This document shows, one piece after another, positions 24,466-34,728 of a stretch of DNA of 64,000 bases. Numbering within the stretch: position 1 is the first letter of the stretch; each line of letters opens with the position of its first letter. The stretch is taken from contig CM041465.1 of NCBI GenBank assembly GCA_023213395.1, positions 171,561,741 through 171,625,740 on the forward strand, read 5' to 3'. Below the pieces are notes generated by a model. The model was not told where the DNA came from, ran no database searches, and saw only the letters and a list, made by a program, of their open reading frames with translations. The DNA is from Cycas panzhihuaensis. Its lineage: Eukaryota > Cycadophyta. The position numbers and the translations under genes are program-made.

Positions 24466-26399
24466 TATTTGGGGTTATAATAGAATTGCACTGTAGCTAT
24501 CATAAGTACTCCAATTAGAAGAATCCTTAGGTACTAATAGAGATTCCTAACTTATTTTCAAGTACATAGCATCAGAAGAATTTAACCATTGATGTGTGAT
24601 GGATTGGAGCAGAAACTTAACATAATGAATTTAGTGGAGGCAATTGAGAATATTCCAAACTTCCTATAACAATGTCAACATTTCTCTTTCAGAGCATATC
24701 ACCATCAGTATTAGTAATTGATCCCATAATAGACTCATGAATATAAGAAGATTGAGATGGGAAAAACATTAAATTTAGTGATTCGAGGTACAAGATTCCT
24801 AGTAAGTGCATTAGGTAGGTTCAGTTTGAGTAAGCTTGTGACCCTTCAAAATAAGATAACACTGCCTACACTAGAGACTAACCACATCATATAAGACCAA
24901 AAGTAAAGTAATGATGAGTTTTCGCAGTATGCTAAACAAATTTAAAAAAAAAATCTAAGTTTTAAAAAAATTCCATTTTGAATATTCCATAGAGAGAAAC
25001 ATATTTCTTATTTAAATTTTTTGAGAACAAAACATGTTTACACATCTTACAATAATAATTATTCCTAGAGCTAAAATAGACCAAGAATCATCTAGATGAG
25101 GGAAAGAGACAATGTTAGAGTAGTATTTATAAATGTAATATTCAAGAAGGATAAAAGAATCATTTTTTACTATTTAGGAAGGAGAAAATACTAGCAAATT
25201 TTAAGCAAAACGTCAGTGGCTAGAAATGCTAGAGCTTTAATCAAGGAGTTGTAAGCTTGTAATGATTTATTATATCAAAAGGAGGATGGTGCATGTCGAA
25301 AAGGTGGAAACCAGCTCAAAATGTGGGAAGAATTAAATAATATATGGGATCCCCTTATCGAAATCAATGATAACATCAACATGATATAAGAGAAGGGTAG
25401 CCCAAAGTAAACAAATGTAAACACATTGAGATTCTCAAGTGATGATAGTCACAAATATTCTATCATCATGTGAAATTACCCATCTATTCTATAGATGGAG
25501 ATATATACATAAACAAATAGCTAATAAAACTATTTAACTTAAGAACACTTAGCTTTAAGAAAGCATCAAACCAAGTGGATTTGGTCGTCTCTTAATTATA
25601 AGGTTTAATCTACATATGGGTGATTAGTAGAAGGATCATCCTAAAATATTATTCTTCAACCGATTTAATAAAGATTTCTTTAAATACACTAAGGAAAACC
25701 AGGGTGATCCATATAAAATATACTTAACTCATTACTTCTAGGGGAACATGATCATGCTTGAATATATAAAGATGTTTAAAGCATTGTAGATAGAGGCTAG
25801 AATTAAATCTAGTAATGGTCTACCACTTTACTTGAGTAATATGAGGGTAGAAGCATGAGAAGACGTATCTTTTTTAGACCGGGGCACTTCAAAAGGCCAT
25901 ATACATAACACAATAGATTAAAAAAAACTAAGTAGTCATCTAAACCAACTAGATGGCACTCTAAAAGAAGTGATAAATATACATATAATTGAATAAGATA
26001 ATGTCCAAGACCTTAAGGAGCATGAATTTACTACCTTCACATTTTAGCTCACTTAAGAGGGAAGATATGGAGAAATCTAAGAAAATAGTATAAGTACTTT
26101 ATTTTGATTATGGATAGAAATGGGAAAGGTGACACTCATTAGTCTATCCAAAAAAAAACAAGTTCATACTATAAAATTAGAGGATGATCAAGGTGAAGAA
26201 TTATAGGATGTAGAAGAAAATCTTCTAAAAAATCAATAATACAAAGAAATTTTGAATACCCAAACCTTAGATGATGGGCATCTTGAAATCTTTATGATTA
26301 CCATGTTTAGAATCTAATGATCTAATACCATTAAGGTTTATGGATCTTTGAAGATAAATAGCATTAGTCTCAATAGGCTTGGGAAACACTCACTACCTT
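24466..26399 (+). pseudogene. Decayed Ty3/gypsy gag region (block A)
   Basis: It lies between the primer-binding site and the protease remnant, where gag is expected. Most of it is too eroded to translate. Near 25864-25900 one frame reads IFFRPGHFKRPY and the block B copy reads CGHFKRPY (about 53330-53360), both resembling the second half of a Gag CCHC zinc knuckle with the cysteines partly lost. No reading frame longer than 60 codons remains. Confidence 0.45.
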
Positions 26400-26771
26400 A
26401 TTAATATTAACATAACCAAAAGTTCAAGCCTTTATATGGATAAGAAGAAGTCTTTCAACATTTTAATATTAGGAGGTAACTAGGTTACATGCGACATGGA
26501 AGTGAACCATCAACAACTCTAACTAGGTAAGGTGATGATTATTATGGACTTCTATACTTTCAATATTAGAGGTTTTGAAGTTGTACATAGGGTCAAGTGG
26601 CTAAAATCCCTAAGTATGTATGGTCGTAATCATCATGAGAACTTTAATTACTTTTATATAAGCAAGCAATTATATCAAGTTTTGGGGATCAAAACACTAA
26701 AGATGTCTATTGTATTAATTGAAAAGATGATAAAGTATATACTTTTCTTTACCTATTGGTTTATTGAATAA
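26400..26771 (+). pseudogene. Ty3/gypsy aspartic-protease remnant (block A)
   Basis: A plus-strand frame (26532-26771) contains MDFYTFNIRGFEVVHRVKWL followed by KSLSMYG. This matches the C-terminal half of gypsy proteases (DFYVL..GFDVVLG.QWL.TLG). The block B copy reads GFEVALRVKWLKTLG at about 54035, nearer the family pattern. The catalytic DSG half upstream is not recognisable. Reverse transcriptase and integrase do not follow; the element ends in AT-rich sequence. Confidence 0.6.
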
Positions 26772-28710
26772 ATGTTCCTATACTTAGATAATGATGATTT
26801 CAACCATGGTAGATGGCGTTATAATTGTCCATACAAGCTCAATGAGTTAAGGAAAGGCTTCTTAGTACCCCTACAAGACATGTAATATCCTTCTCTTCCT
26901 CCTATTTATAATACTAATCTATTTTGTTCTCTTCTTTAGATGTTTCTTCATTTAAAACTCTTATTTTTAAATAAATTTTTTATTCTTACTATCATGGTTA
27001 TTATCATCTCATTTTGGTTTTTGTTTTTATTTTTGCAAAAATTCCATTTCTAGTGTACAACAAAGTTTACCATGATACTACTTTAAAACTTCATGGCATC
27101 ACTAAGAACTTCACGATACTAATTCTTTCATTTCTGTTTTTTTTTTTCCCACTATTGGTCATGCATTTATGGTACCTAATAAGGTATCAACTCACTTTTC
27201 CCATCAAAACCATGGGCTATGTATGGGTTTGCCTTTAAAACCATAGGCTAATTAATGACTTTAGTATTAATTCTCTCCAAAAGCATGGGTAATCAACCCA
27301 TGGGACCTAACTCATCTATCTTTCTATTTATACCCTCCATTTTTCATTGGAAAAGGAAGATTAATGTCTAAGCTAATATCTTATTATTATGCTACTAAAA
27401 TTTATGCAAAAAGCCCATAGCTTTCAAATCTAATTGGTTGAATTCCACTATTAGATTAAGGCTTTAATATTAGACATTATTAGAGTACTCTTTGGATGGA
27501 GTAGAATGTCACTCGCATCTCCACTTCACTTAGAATAAGGGTAACACCCCCCATATTGCCAAGATTTTCTTCCTTCTTCTAATACTTTATTTACTTACCT
27601 CTATGGCATTAAATTACCCTCTTTTATGCTTGTTATTTGCAATAATTTTAGTTCTTTTGTCTTTGCATACTTAACTTTCTTTGTAGTTGGAATTTTAGAG
27701 AGGGAAAAATGGGCTCAATATTGCTTATTAGGATAAAAAAAGGGTTGCAAAATAGGCATTTTTGATGCCCCTCTTTATGCCATTTCCTTTGTTTATTTTA
27801 AGTCGACATTTTAGCTTTGGTTTGCAAGATTTTTCATCTATTTACTATAGACTTTGTTAGATACTAATCAATGTAGGTGGAGGATCTATCCTAAAGATTT
27901 GAGTGCAACTTAGAGTGTGCTTAGAGTAACTAAAGAAATCCCGTCCTTCTCTTTCATTCATTCAACTCAAACAAATAAAGTGCTTATTACATAGTTGTTA
28001 TACTATCAAAATTATCTCACATAGCTATAAAGGTTAGTATCTTAAAGTAGCTTTTAAATTGACTTCTAACATATTTTATTTTAAACATAAACTTGTTTTT
28101 AGTATAAGTCAATCTAATAAGTAGAAATATTATTAAAATTTTCCTAGAAATCATTTACAAACACATTTACCTAATCTTATTTTACATGTATTGGTAATTC
28201 TGAAAATTGTGAATAAAATTTACTAAAAGAATGGGGCAAAATTAGATATTTCGAATATTATTCTTAGTATTCCTTAAACCTTTCCTTTTATAAATTCAGT
28301 TTTGAAAGCAAAAAACACTTAAAAATATTACTTTATTTCATAGTTTTATTTAAAAGAAAGGATTAGGAAAAGAGTTTACACTTATTGTATACTCATTGTT
28401 GCCTATTCTTCCCTTACCTCATATGTAGATTTTCATTAAAAAAGAAAAAAAAAGGTTTATTAAAATAATCAGAAAATAAGGTTTAAAAAGAATATTTCTC
28501 TTTTGCATATTATATTTGCACTTGCATTTTGGTATGTATCTTTCCAAAGACCTAATGAGGAAGAGGTTTACACCTATTGTGAGTCTTTGAATATATGGGG
28601 CTACACTTATATTTGTTAGGTTAGATTATTTATTACTTGTATGCAACCAAAATTATATAACTAGTAGTATTTAAATTATCTATCGTATTCTCCTCTTAGT
28701 CTCTTATAGG
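26772..28710. other. AT-rich terminal unit of block A, single copy here
   Basis: Collinear with 54200-56226 and again with about 56275-58307. Hydrophobic frames (74 codons at 27014) overlap counterparts of 122 and 96 codons in block B, but they differ because a poly(T) run changes length, so they do not look like a gene. Short near-palindromic ccatggg motifs and a TATA-like tatttatacc lie near 27300-27345. Confidence 0.5.
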
Positions 28711-28881
28711 TTTTAGGATGGGAACAACTACATCTGATCCTGAAATGAAATATCTTTGTTAATGCTCATTATCCTAAGTTCATGCAGAAGATTTTAAGAT
28801 GGGAACAACTACATGTGATTCTGCAAGTGCTAAGTGTCTTTATTTGGAATCCATCAAGATCCAAGTAGGCTTAAAGAAGGT
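28711..28881 (+). pseudogene. Junction with duplicated gag tail (block A)
   Basis: Block A's unit ends at ttttaggatgggaacaacta (28711) and the next 80 bp lead into a second ttttaagatgggaacaact at about 28792. The sequence from about 28742 onward (gaaatgaaatatctttgtta) is collinear with 61373 and 62917, where it is the end of a Gag-like frame (NIFVNAHYPKFMQKILRWE). So the 3 kb of gag sequence found in block B is missing here. Confidence 0.6.
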
Positions 28882-29354
28882 CAATAAAGCCTTCCTATAA
28901 TGAGAGGCACAACATTTGCTATAACACCAAAGGTCCCAACCATTAGCTTTAAGGCCTATTATCAATAATGCTAACATGACCATAGGCTTATTAACCTTTA
29001 TAGTTTGTTCTTTTAAGAAAGTATTGAGAGATTTAAAGTTGTAACCATCCTAAAGCCAACCTAAGCTACTTGCTCCCTTACATAGGTATATGCCAGTTTT
29101 GTAAGCGACCTAAGCTATTTCCTAAATTAGGGGTAGTATTACTACCCTTCCTTAGGATAAAAGGAATTTATAAAAATAATTTATAATTGGCCTTGATTAA
29201 AACCAAGTTGACAATCTTATTCTAAAAGGACATAGAAATGTTGATTGGGTTGGTTGCCAAGACTTATGCCATTTCATATTAGGGTATCGCTTTGACATGA
29301 ACTCAACTGTAATCTCTTAGAGCTATAAGAAACAACCAAATGTTACTCTCTCCT
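28882..29354. other. Post-gag segment, first of three copies
   Basis: Collinear with about 61520-61965 and 63060-63524. It leads into the left LTR of the minus-strand gag-only element, with the same flank (aaacaaccaaatgttact...ctctcct) in all three copies. No gene seen. Confidence 0.6.
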
Positions 29355-29587
29355 TGAGGTGACACAAGCTAGTCACACTCATAAATAGAAGGCAAGATTG
29401 GTTAAGATTTAATATATCCAAATGATAATTGATTAATAATTGATAAATGATGAATGATGTTTGATATTACATAGACCCAATATATTTATAGTCCATCTAT
29501 GAAAGGTTGTGTTCATTTACAAATAGATATGACCCTTCACTTAATTTAATTATGATTATTTATGCCTAAATATACCATTTAGGCTCA
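29355..29587 (-). repeat. 3' LTR of the gag-only element
   Basis: Plus-strand ends are tgaggtgacacaag and ccatttaggctca, so the minus-strand LTR runs TGAGCC...CCTCA. Immediately beyond it (29588-29610) the minus strand is purine-rich (caagagtggagagcttgtag), fitting a polypurine tract. Confidence 0.75.
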
Positions 29588-30319
29588 CTACAAGCTCTCC
29601 ACTCTTGAAAGGCTTCATCCTCGAAGCCTACTTAAATAGAATAATCTTTGTACGAGCAACATAATGTCATATAGATTTATGAGATTCACATGTCGATTTA
29701 AATCACAATAGAAGTAAACATATGATTCAAAAGATGCTTTGTCCTAGATTCTCGTTAATCTTTTATTAAACCATGGTATTATAGACCATTGTCTTCTAGT
29801 TTGATAAGACTTTTGGCTTTGTGATAATGGCATGGTATATTTATTTATTAAGTGGATTGTTGTTAAGACATCCCACAGAATCTTCCACTCAAGATTATGA
29901 TTAGGCATCTTGATTTTTTGAGATTTTTATCGATTTTCTATTGTACTTTAAATTTTAATTATGAAGATATCCAATTTGATTTCTTCAACTTTTATGGGAA
30001 TAAAAGGAATACTGATGATGGTTCTTAAACAAATGATAGTATTTGGGAAATATTAAAGTGACCATATTGTAAGATCTTCTATCTATATATTTATATTACT
30101 ATTTGGTGTCAATTTTTCAGATTTGTCATCATTAGTTATTAATCCTGATTTGTTGATATTGGGGGCAGTAACATATTTGTTGTCATCAATGTTAGGAGTT
30201 AATTTTTCATTGGATGGTTTATTTTCTAATGGAATAATTTGGCGATATATTTTATCATTAGATTCCTGTTTATTGATATCTTTAGTGGAAATGATATGAT
30301 GAGTAGGGATATGTCATTT
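29588..30319. other. 3' untranslated part of the gag-only element
   Basis: No frame on the minus strand gives a recognisable domain. The first 330 bp recur at 62199-62530 and at 63758-64000. Confidence 0.5.
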
Positions 30320-31060
30320 TTAAATTCCCCAGTTGTCATCTTTATCTACATGCGAAAATGGTTTTTTTAGAACCTTCCAATTATTGTTCATATCATGTTC
30401 TTGGTTGTTTATCACCTTCATTAATATATTTGGATCTGCATCCTTTTGGAAGTTTATTAATTCTTGATTCTTTCTTAGTTGTGTTTTTTCCTTTTGAATT
30501 ATTACCAGCAATATTATGTCATTAAGGCTTATTAGTTTCATAGATAAATCTAGTTCTGATTAATGTTCGAATGTCATTTGATGATGGGGTTTTTTACTTC
30601 ATCTATTTTTTACTTTACTAGATTTTCTTTAGGGCTAAATTCAGTAGTAAATTCTATTTGTACTTTAGGAACAATAGTGCCCTTCTCTTTAAATTGATTT
30701 TTAAATGCTATTGAGAATAGTTCCCAAGTTATAGTTTTATGGTTTTCATTTTTCTATTCTTGTGACTAATTTTGCCACTAGTTGAATGTCATTTTATACA
30801 TGTGTACTGTGGTATATAATATGTTTTTCTTCATCGTTTATGATATTTTGATGTAAGAAAAAGTCTTCTAGCTCTTGCAACCATTTGAGGGCATATTCCT
30901 TTAGTCCATAGAATTGAGAGATGCTAAAATTTTTCTTAATCTTTTAATCTGTTAAGTAAAGTAATCATAATTTGATGTATTCGACTTTTGACATGTCTTG
31001 TCTATGTGTTGGATTTAAATAGTCCAATTCTTTCAAATATTATGATAGAGAATATTCCAT
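30320..31060 (-). pseudogene. Gag of the TR-GAG-like element, broken
   Basis: Minus-strand ATG at 31060 opens MEYSLS, then a stop, then YLKELDYLNPTHR. Farther on, KEYALKWLQELEDFFLHQ and NDEEKHIIYHSTHV (about 30785-30900) fit the retrotransposon Gag pattern of a Trp-containing helix followed by DEEK and a helix. After a frameshift, TITWELFSIAFKNQFKEKG (about 30670-30735) matches the W..F...F...F block of Gag (PF03732-like). A 73-codon frame at 30320-30541 with no known domain continues to the C-terminal side. Several stops (near 31040, 30965 and 30948) and the frameshift inactivate it. No zinc knuckle is seen. Confidence 0.65.
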
Positions 31061-32491
31061 GGTAACATTTTAAAAGTAATATCATCTTTATTTTTATGTT
31101 ATATTATGTAAATATTAGATGATATGCGGTAACATAAGTTATGATTTAAGTATAAATAATAATTGATATGAAAGTAGGTTAAGCCTCTTAGTCAGTATAG
31201 TATATTATGATTGGATTAGCCTACACACAATTTTAACTCTAAACTTAATAAACGAATAATATATTTATGTCGTTGGTCCTTTGATTGTGATTGTATATGT
31301 ATCACTATAATACCTTATGCAGATGTAGGTAAGGTAACTATGGTCCTTCTTAAAAGCACTTAGAATATTTGATAGTCAAAAAGATTAATTGATTATATAA
31401 GTGATGTGATTTGATAAGTTATTATAAGTACTTATAAATAATTTATGTTAAATAATAATATGAACAATTCTAAGATAAATATGAAGAACAATGTGTAGTA
31501 TATTTAACTATTGAAATATATTATGAATATGTGATATATAACTGTTAATAATGATATGGAAAGTGATTATATCATATATTTTATTATTTATGAATGATGG
31601 CATAAATGCTAAAAGATAAATGTAAATAATTATAAATGAATATAAATAAGCAATGCATAATATATTTAGTCTATTGTGATATATTATGAATGTATTATAT
31701 ATATGAGAAAAAAATATTTTTTAATAAGTCACATATAAAAAGTATGAAGAAAGGGGTGGCAAATAGAATAAAGAAAAGTGATATTTAGAAATGATATACT
31801 AGGATTATTAAGGTGACTATGTATAAAACAATATGTATAATATAATATGTTGATTGAATATAAGTAATGATACTGGTATTATTAAGGCTATCATAATATT
31901 ATTCCATATATTATTTATACGCACTATAAATGGGCTAGATGGACATAACAAGACTGAACGCTAATGATTTATTTACTAAACAATGGATAGCGTGAAGAAC
32001 TGAACAACCCAAGAGGATAGCCTAACAGATGGCCACTGAAATGATGGCAAATAACATACTATGATGACGAGTGACAAATTTTGGCTATGTATCACAAGTA
32101 GATATCTAGCTAAGTGGTGGATAATAAGAATTTTATATAGGTTATTATTTATAATGGTTGTTGATATATTAATATAAATGTGTAAATAAGCATTAAAGTT
32201 ATTAGTATTGTATAATATTTTATACAATATTATATGAATGGAGTAATATAGTTGATAATTATAAGTGCCCTCCTATACTTTTATATGGTTACATGCTATG
32301 AATATATATGGCATACAACATTATTGGTTTATGCCTCTAGCAACAATGACACTGTAAGCTCTTACAGAAGACTTGATCATAATTTTTTTATTTTATTTGT
32401 AGTACCAAGCTCTTGTATTAGTTAAATTCAATTGTAGGTGTTTGGCACTAAGGTGTGATGTTAAATAAGATGTTATCAAATTGTTGAAGTG

Positions 32492-32492
<1 letters not shown>
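31061..32492. other. 5' leader of the gag-only element
   Basis: About 1.4 kb of very AT-rich sequence between gag and the microsatellite beside the primer-binding site. The 83-codon minus-strand frame at 31976-32227 has no recognised domain and a biased Ile/Asn/Tyr composition. I see nothing else. Confidence 0.45.

Positions 32493-32493
<1 letters not shown>

Positions 32494-32568
<75 letters not shown>
32494..32568. repeat. (TA)n microsatellite beside the primer-binding site
   Basis: About 75 bp of uninterrupted TA dinucleotide inside the element leader, some 25 bp from the primer-binding site. Confidence 0.95.
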
Positions 32569-32570
<2 letters not shown>

Positions 32571-32592
32571 GTTTATAGCACTATCAGAATTT

Positions 32593-32606
32593 GGGCTCTG
32601 ATACCA
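32593..32606 (-). other. Minus-strand primer-binding site, perfect tRNA-Met match
   Basis: Plus-strand gggctctgataccac is the reverse complement of tggtatcagagccc, the plant initiator tRNA-Met primer-binding site. Two bases separate it from the LTR at 32609. Confidence 0.88.
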
Positions 32607-32608
32607 CT

Positions 32609-32841
32609 TGAGGTGACCCAACCTATTCACGCTCATAAATAGGAGGCAAGGTTGGTCAAGATTGAATATACCCAAAGGCTAATTGATTAATAATTAATAA
32701 ATGATGAATGATGGTTGATATTACATTGACCCAATATATTTATAATCTATCTATAGAAGGTTGTGTCCATTTACAAATAGACATGTCCCTTCACTTAATC
32801 TAATTATAATTGTTTATTCTTAAATACACCATTTAGGCTCC
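32609..32841 (-). repeat. 5' LTR of the gag-only element
   Basis: tgaggtgacccaacc at the left and ccatttaggctc at the right match the LTR at 29355-29587 over their full length with roughly 28 differences counted by eye. It abuts copia sequence at about 32842. Confidence 0.75.
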
Positions 32842-33191
32842 ATGGAAGTTGAATACAAAGTAATTATTCATGTCAACACTACAATAATTTGGCCATGCAA
32901 GATTCTTGTAGAGCTTGGACTTCATCATACTCAAGCCACCACTCTCTTTTGTAACAATTAAAGTGTTTTGAAGATGACTAAGAATCTTGTCTTCCATATG
33001 AGAACCGAACACATCGAAGTCCATCATTACTTCATCTATAAGCATATGCAAAATGGAGAAGTTGACTTAGTATACTAACTGACTAAGGACCAAGTGATAG
33101 ATATCTTCACCAAAGCACTTGGGAGACCAAATTTTAAAAGGTTTTGGCATGACCTCGATATCAAAATAAATATAGTTGTCATTGAGGGAGG
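32842..33191 (+). pseudogene. Ty1/copia RNase H fragment with polypurine tract
   Basis: RNase H removes the RNA strand during reverse transcription. One plus-strand frame reads EVEYKVI, then LVELGLHHTQATTLFCNN, a stop, SVLKMTKNLVFHMRTEHIEV and DIFTKALG. These are the conserved blocks of copia RNase H (AEYKA, LFCDNQSA, HMRTKHIE, DIFTKAL) in order, so the identification is firm. Several stops break it. The 5' part of pol is absent; the left edge adjoins the gag-only element's LTR. The fragment ends with a polypurine tract, ttgagggagg (33182-33191), just before an LTR start. Confidence 0.9.
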
Positions 33192-33571
33192 TGTTAAAAC
33201 ATTTAACAACACCTCATTTATAATCATATTTTTATGCATCTTATATCATTGATATGCCATGATGTAATTCAAATGTAATGTAATATTATCTCAGATCTAT
33301 CCCCTTACTAAAAAACAGGCCAATAATATTTGCCTGTTATATCAACCACTAAGATTTATTTGTAAGGCATATCATCATCTCTAAATTAGACCTAAACACC
33401 CTCATTTATATATTAAATTGTTATGTATACAAAAGCTCTATTAGAATATAGATCGACAATGTAATTAGTTTACCCATCGCAGTTCTTTGTTATCAATTTG
33501 CTTTGTTCTGTTGTCTATTGTATATTATTTGTGTTGTTCCTTCTTTTATATCTTTTATATTTGTACACACA
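33192..33571 (+). mobile_element. Copia 3' LTR (right end uncertain)
   Basis: Starts TGTTAAAACATT directly after the polypurine tract, as copia 3' LTRs do. A possible right end is ttgtacaca near 33571, because gypsy integrase sequence begins by about 33600. No partner LTR is visible, so the end is inferred. Confidence 0.6.
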
Positions 33572-33599
33572 TATGTTATCTTGATCTTGTTTATGAATT

Positions 33600-34370
33600 T
33601 TACATAGAGGTCCTCAATAGAACTTTAGAGATATATTTATGTTGTTTTTCCTCAGAACACCAAAATTAATAAAGTTGTTGGGTAGCTCTAGTAGAATATT
33701 AATGTAATTCCTTACACCACTCTATAATTAGCATGCCCTCCTTCATGGCCCTATATAGTTATCCCCTACCTTCCCATTAAACATTCACCACTAACTTGCA
33801 TACAACCTCAATATAATGGAAATTGTAAAATATGGGTAAAATCCTAAACACCCTCAAACAAAACTTAGCAATGCTCAAAGTCATATGAAGCAATGTGATG
33901 ACTGCCACCACTCTAATTGAATCATTTCTATTGGTGATATGGTCTTTATTCACCTCCAACTATATAAATAACAATCACTCTACCACAATAGAAACCATAA
34001 ACTGAATCCTTAATACTATGGTTCTTATAAGGTTAGACTACACATTGATAAAGTTGCTTATGCCCTTAAACTCCCTTCTGATACTAAGATCTATAATGTC
34101 TTCAACGTGTCATGCCTAGAAAAGCTCCTCAGAAAGTATATTATATTATAGACCACTCTCCTAAACCTTATTGAAGAGTAACTTCTAACTATTCTCCTAG
34201 ACTATATTTTAGAAACTAAACACCTCCATCTCTAAAATAGGATTATTTCAAACATTCGGTATAATTAACTGGCAACATACCTAGAGAAGTGACATGGAAT
34301 TTGGATTAATTCATCAAGAAGCATCCACATTTATTATATTATGCGGACTCAGGTCTCAGGGTAGGGGACA
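33600..34370 (+). pseudogene. Ty3/gypsy integrase C-terminus and chromodomain-like end, fragment 1
   Basis: Starts inside the integrase core at EVLNRTLEIYLCCFSSEHQN, then goes through a GDMVFIHLQLYK-like segment and KIYNVFNVSCLEKLL (about 34095-34125), followed by a decayed chromodomain (LETKHLHL near 34213). Chromodomains direct integration to particular chromatin. It ends in a purine-rich agggtaggggaca and an LTR start at 34371. The segment matches 38450-39217 of the neighbouring element closely. Everything upstream of the integrase core is missing. Stops and frameshifts are frequent. Confidence 0.8.
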
Positions 34371-34709
34371 TGTTATATAACGACTAGTTATTGGCAGAAC
34401 TCTTATCAATGTACTCCTTGTTAGTAAGAAGCATATGTTAATTTTAGCCATTAAAATGTGTGTGTGGGCTGCTGAAGGCCACTAATAGAAATAAAGGCCA
34501 AATACCTTTCCAATGTGATTCATTGACTAAACAACCATTTTACCTATTTAAGGCCCTATGGATGTAAAAGAAGATTAGTTTAGAATATGAAATTGCTACC
34601 GTCCATTTGGTGCATTATTTTGGTATTCGTTTTAGTGTTCAGTTGTGCTCTTTCTATGCTTTATTCTTCTATTTTATGTTTAGGTGCAAAGAAATATTAG
34701 GAGGAACCA
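34371..34709 (+). mobile_element. Ty3/gypsy LTR shared by two element copies
   Basis: Begins TGTTATATAACG after a polypurine-like tract and ends before the primer-binding site at 34717 (probable end at ca, 34709). It is both the 3' LTR of the fragment to its left and the 5' LTR of the element to its right. Its first 155 bp match 39218-39372. Confidence 0.65.
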
Positions 34710-34716
34710 TATTAAA

Positions 34717-34728
34717 TGGTATTAGAGA
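34717..34728 (+). other. Gypsy primer-binding site, decayed
   Basis: tggtattagaga matches tggtatcagagc except at two positions. It sits a few bases after the LTR end, as required for the element at 34371-39372. Confidence 0.6.

Larger units (their letters stand above)
5975..29950 (+). repeat. Segmental duplication, block A
   Basis: From gacataggttgaaaattttt at about 5974 onward, the sequence aligns in the same orientation with 39372 onward. The collinearity runs through the RLK pseudogene, AT-rich filler, copia gag, LTRs and protease remnant, then, after a missing 3-kb segment, to cttgatttttt near 29920 (partner near 62530). Identity looks like 94-95% by eye. Block A differs by holding a LINE (18087-24404), by having lost most LRRs, and by lacking the counterpart of about 58310-61370. 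Confidence 0.93.
29355..32841 (-). mobile_element. Gag-only LTR retrotransposon (TR-GAG-like), minus strand
   Basis: A 3.5-kb element with 233-bp LTRs at both ends in the same orientation (29355-29587 and 32609-32841), a tRNA-Met primer-binding site inside the right LTR (32593-32606), a purine-rich tract beside the left LTR and a single recognisable gene, gag, at about 30540-31060. The internal region of 3 kb is too small for pol and shows no protease, reverse transcriptase or integrase motif. Plant elements with LTRs and only a Gag domain are known as TR-GAG; they must be moved by enzymes from other elements. The LTRs differ at roughly one base in eight, so it is old. I find no target-site duplication, so one end may have been rearranged. 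Confidence 0.72.

Noticed and set aside
27014-27238. Hydrophobic, membrane-protein-like frame, with relatives at 54379-54747 and 56480-56770
   Set aside because: The three copies have different lengths and frames because a poly(T) run varies; the hydrophobic residues come from T-rich DNA.
32833-33051. Minus-strand 72-codon frame
   Set aside because: It overlaps the copia RNase H, which matches the family in the plus-strand frame.
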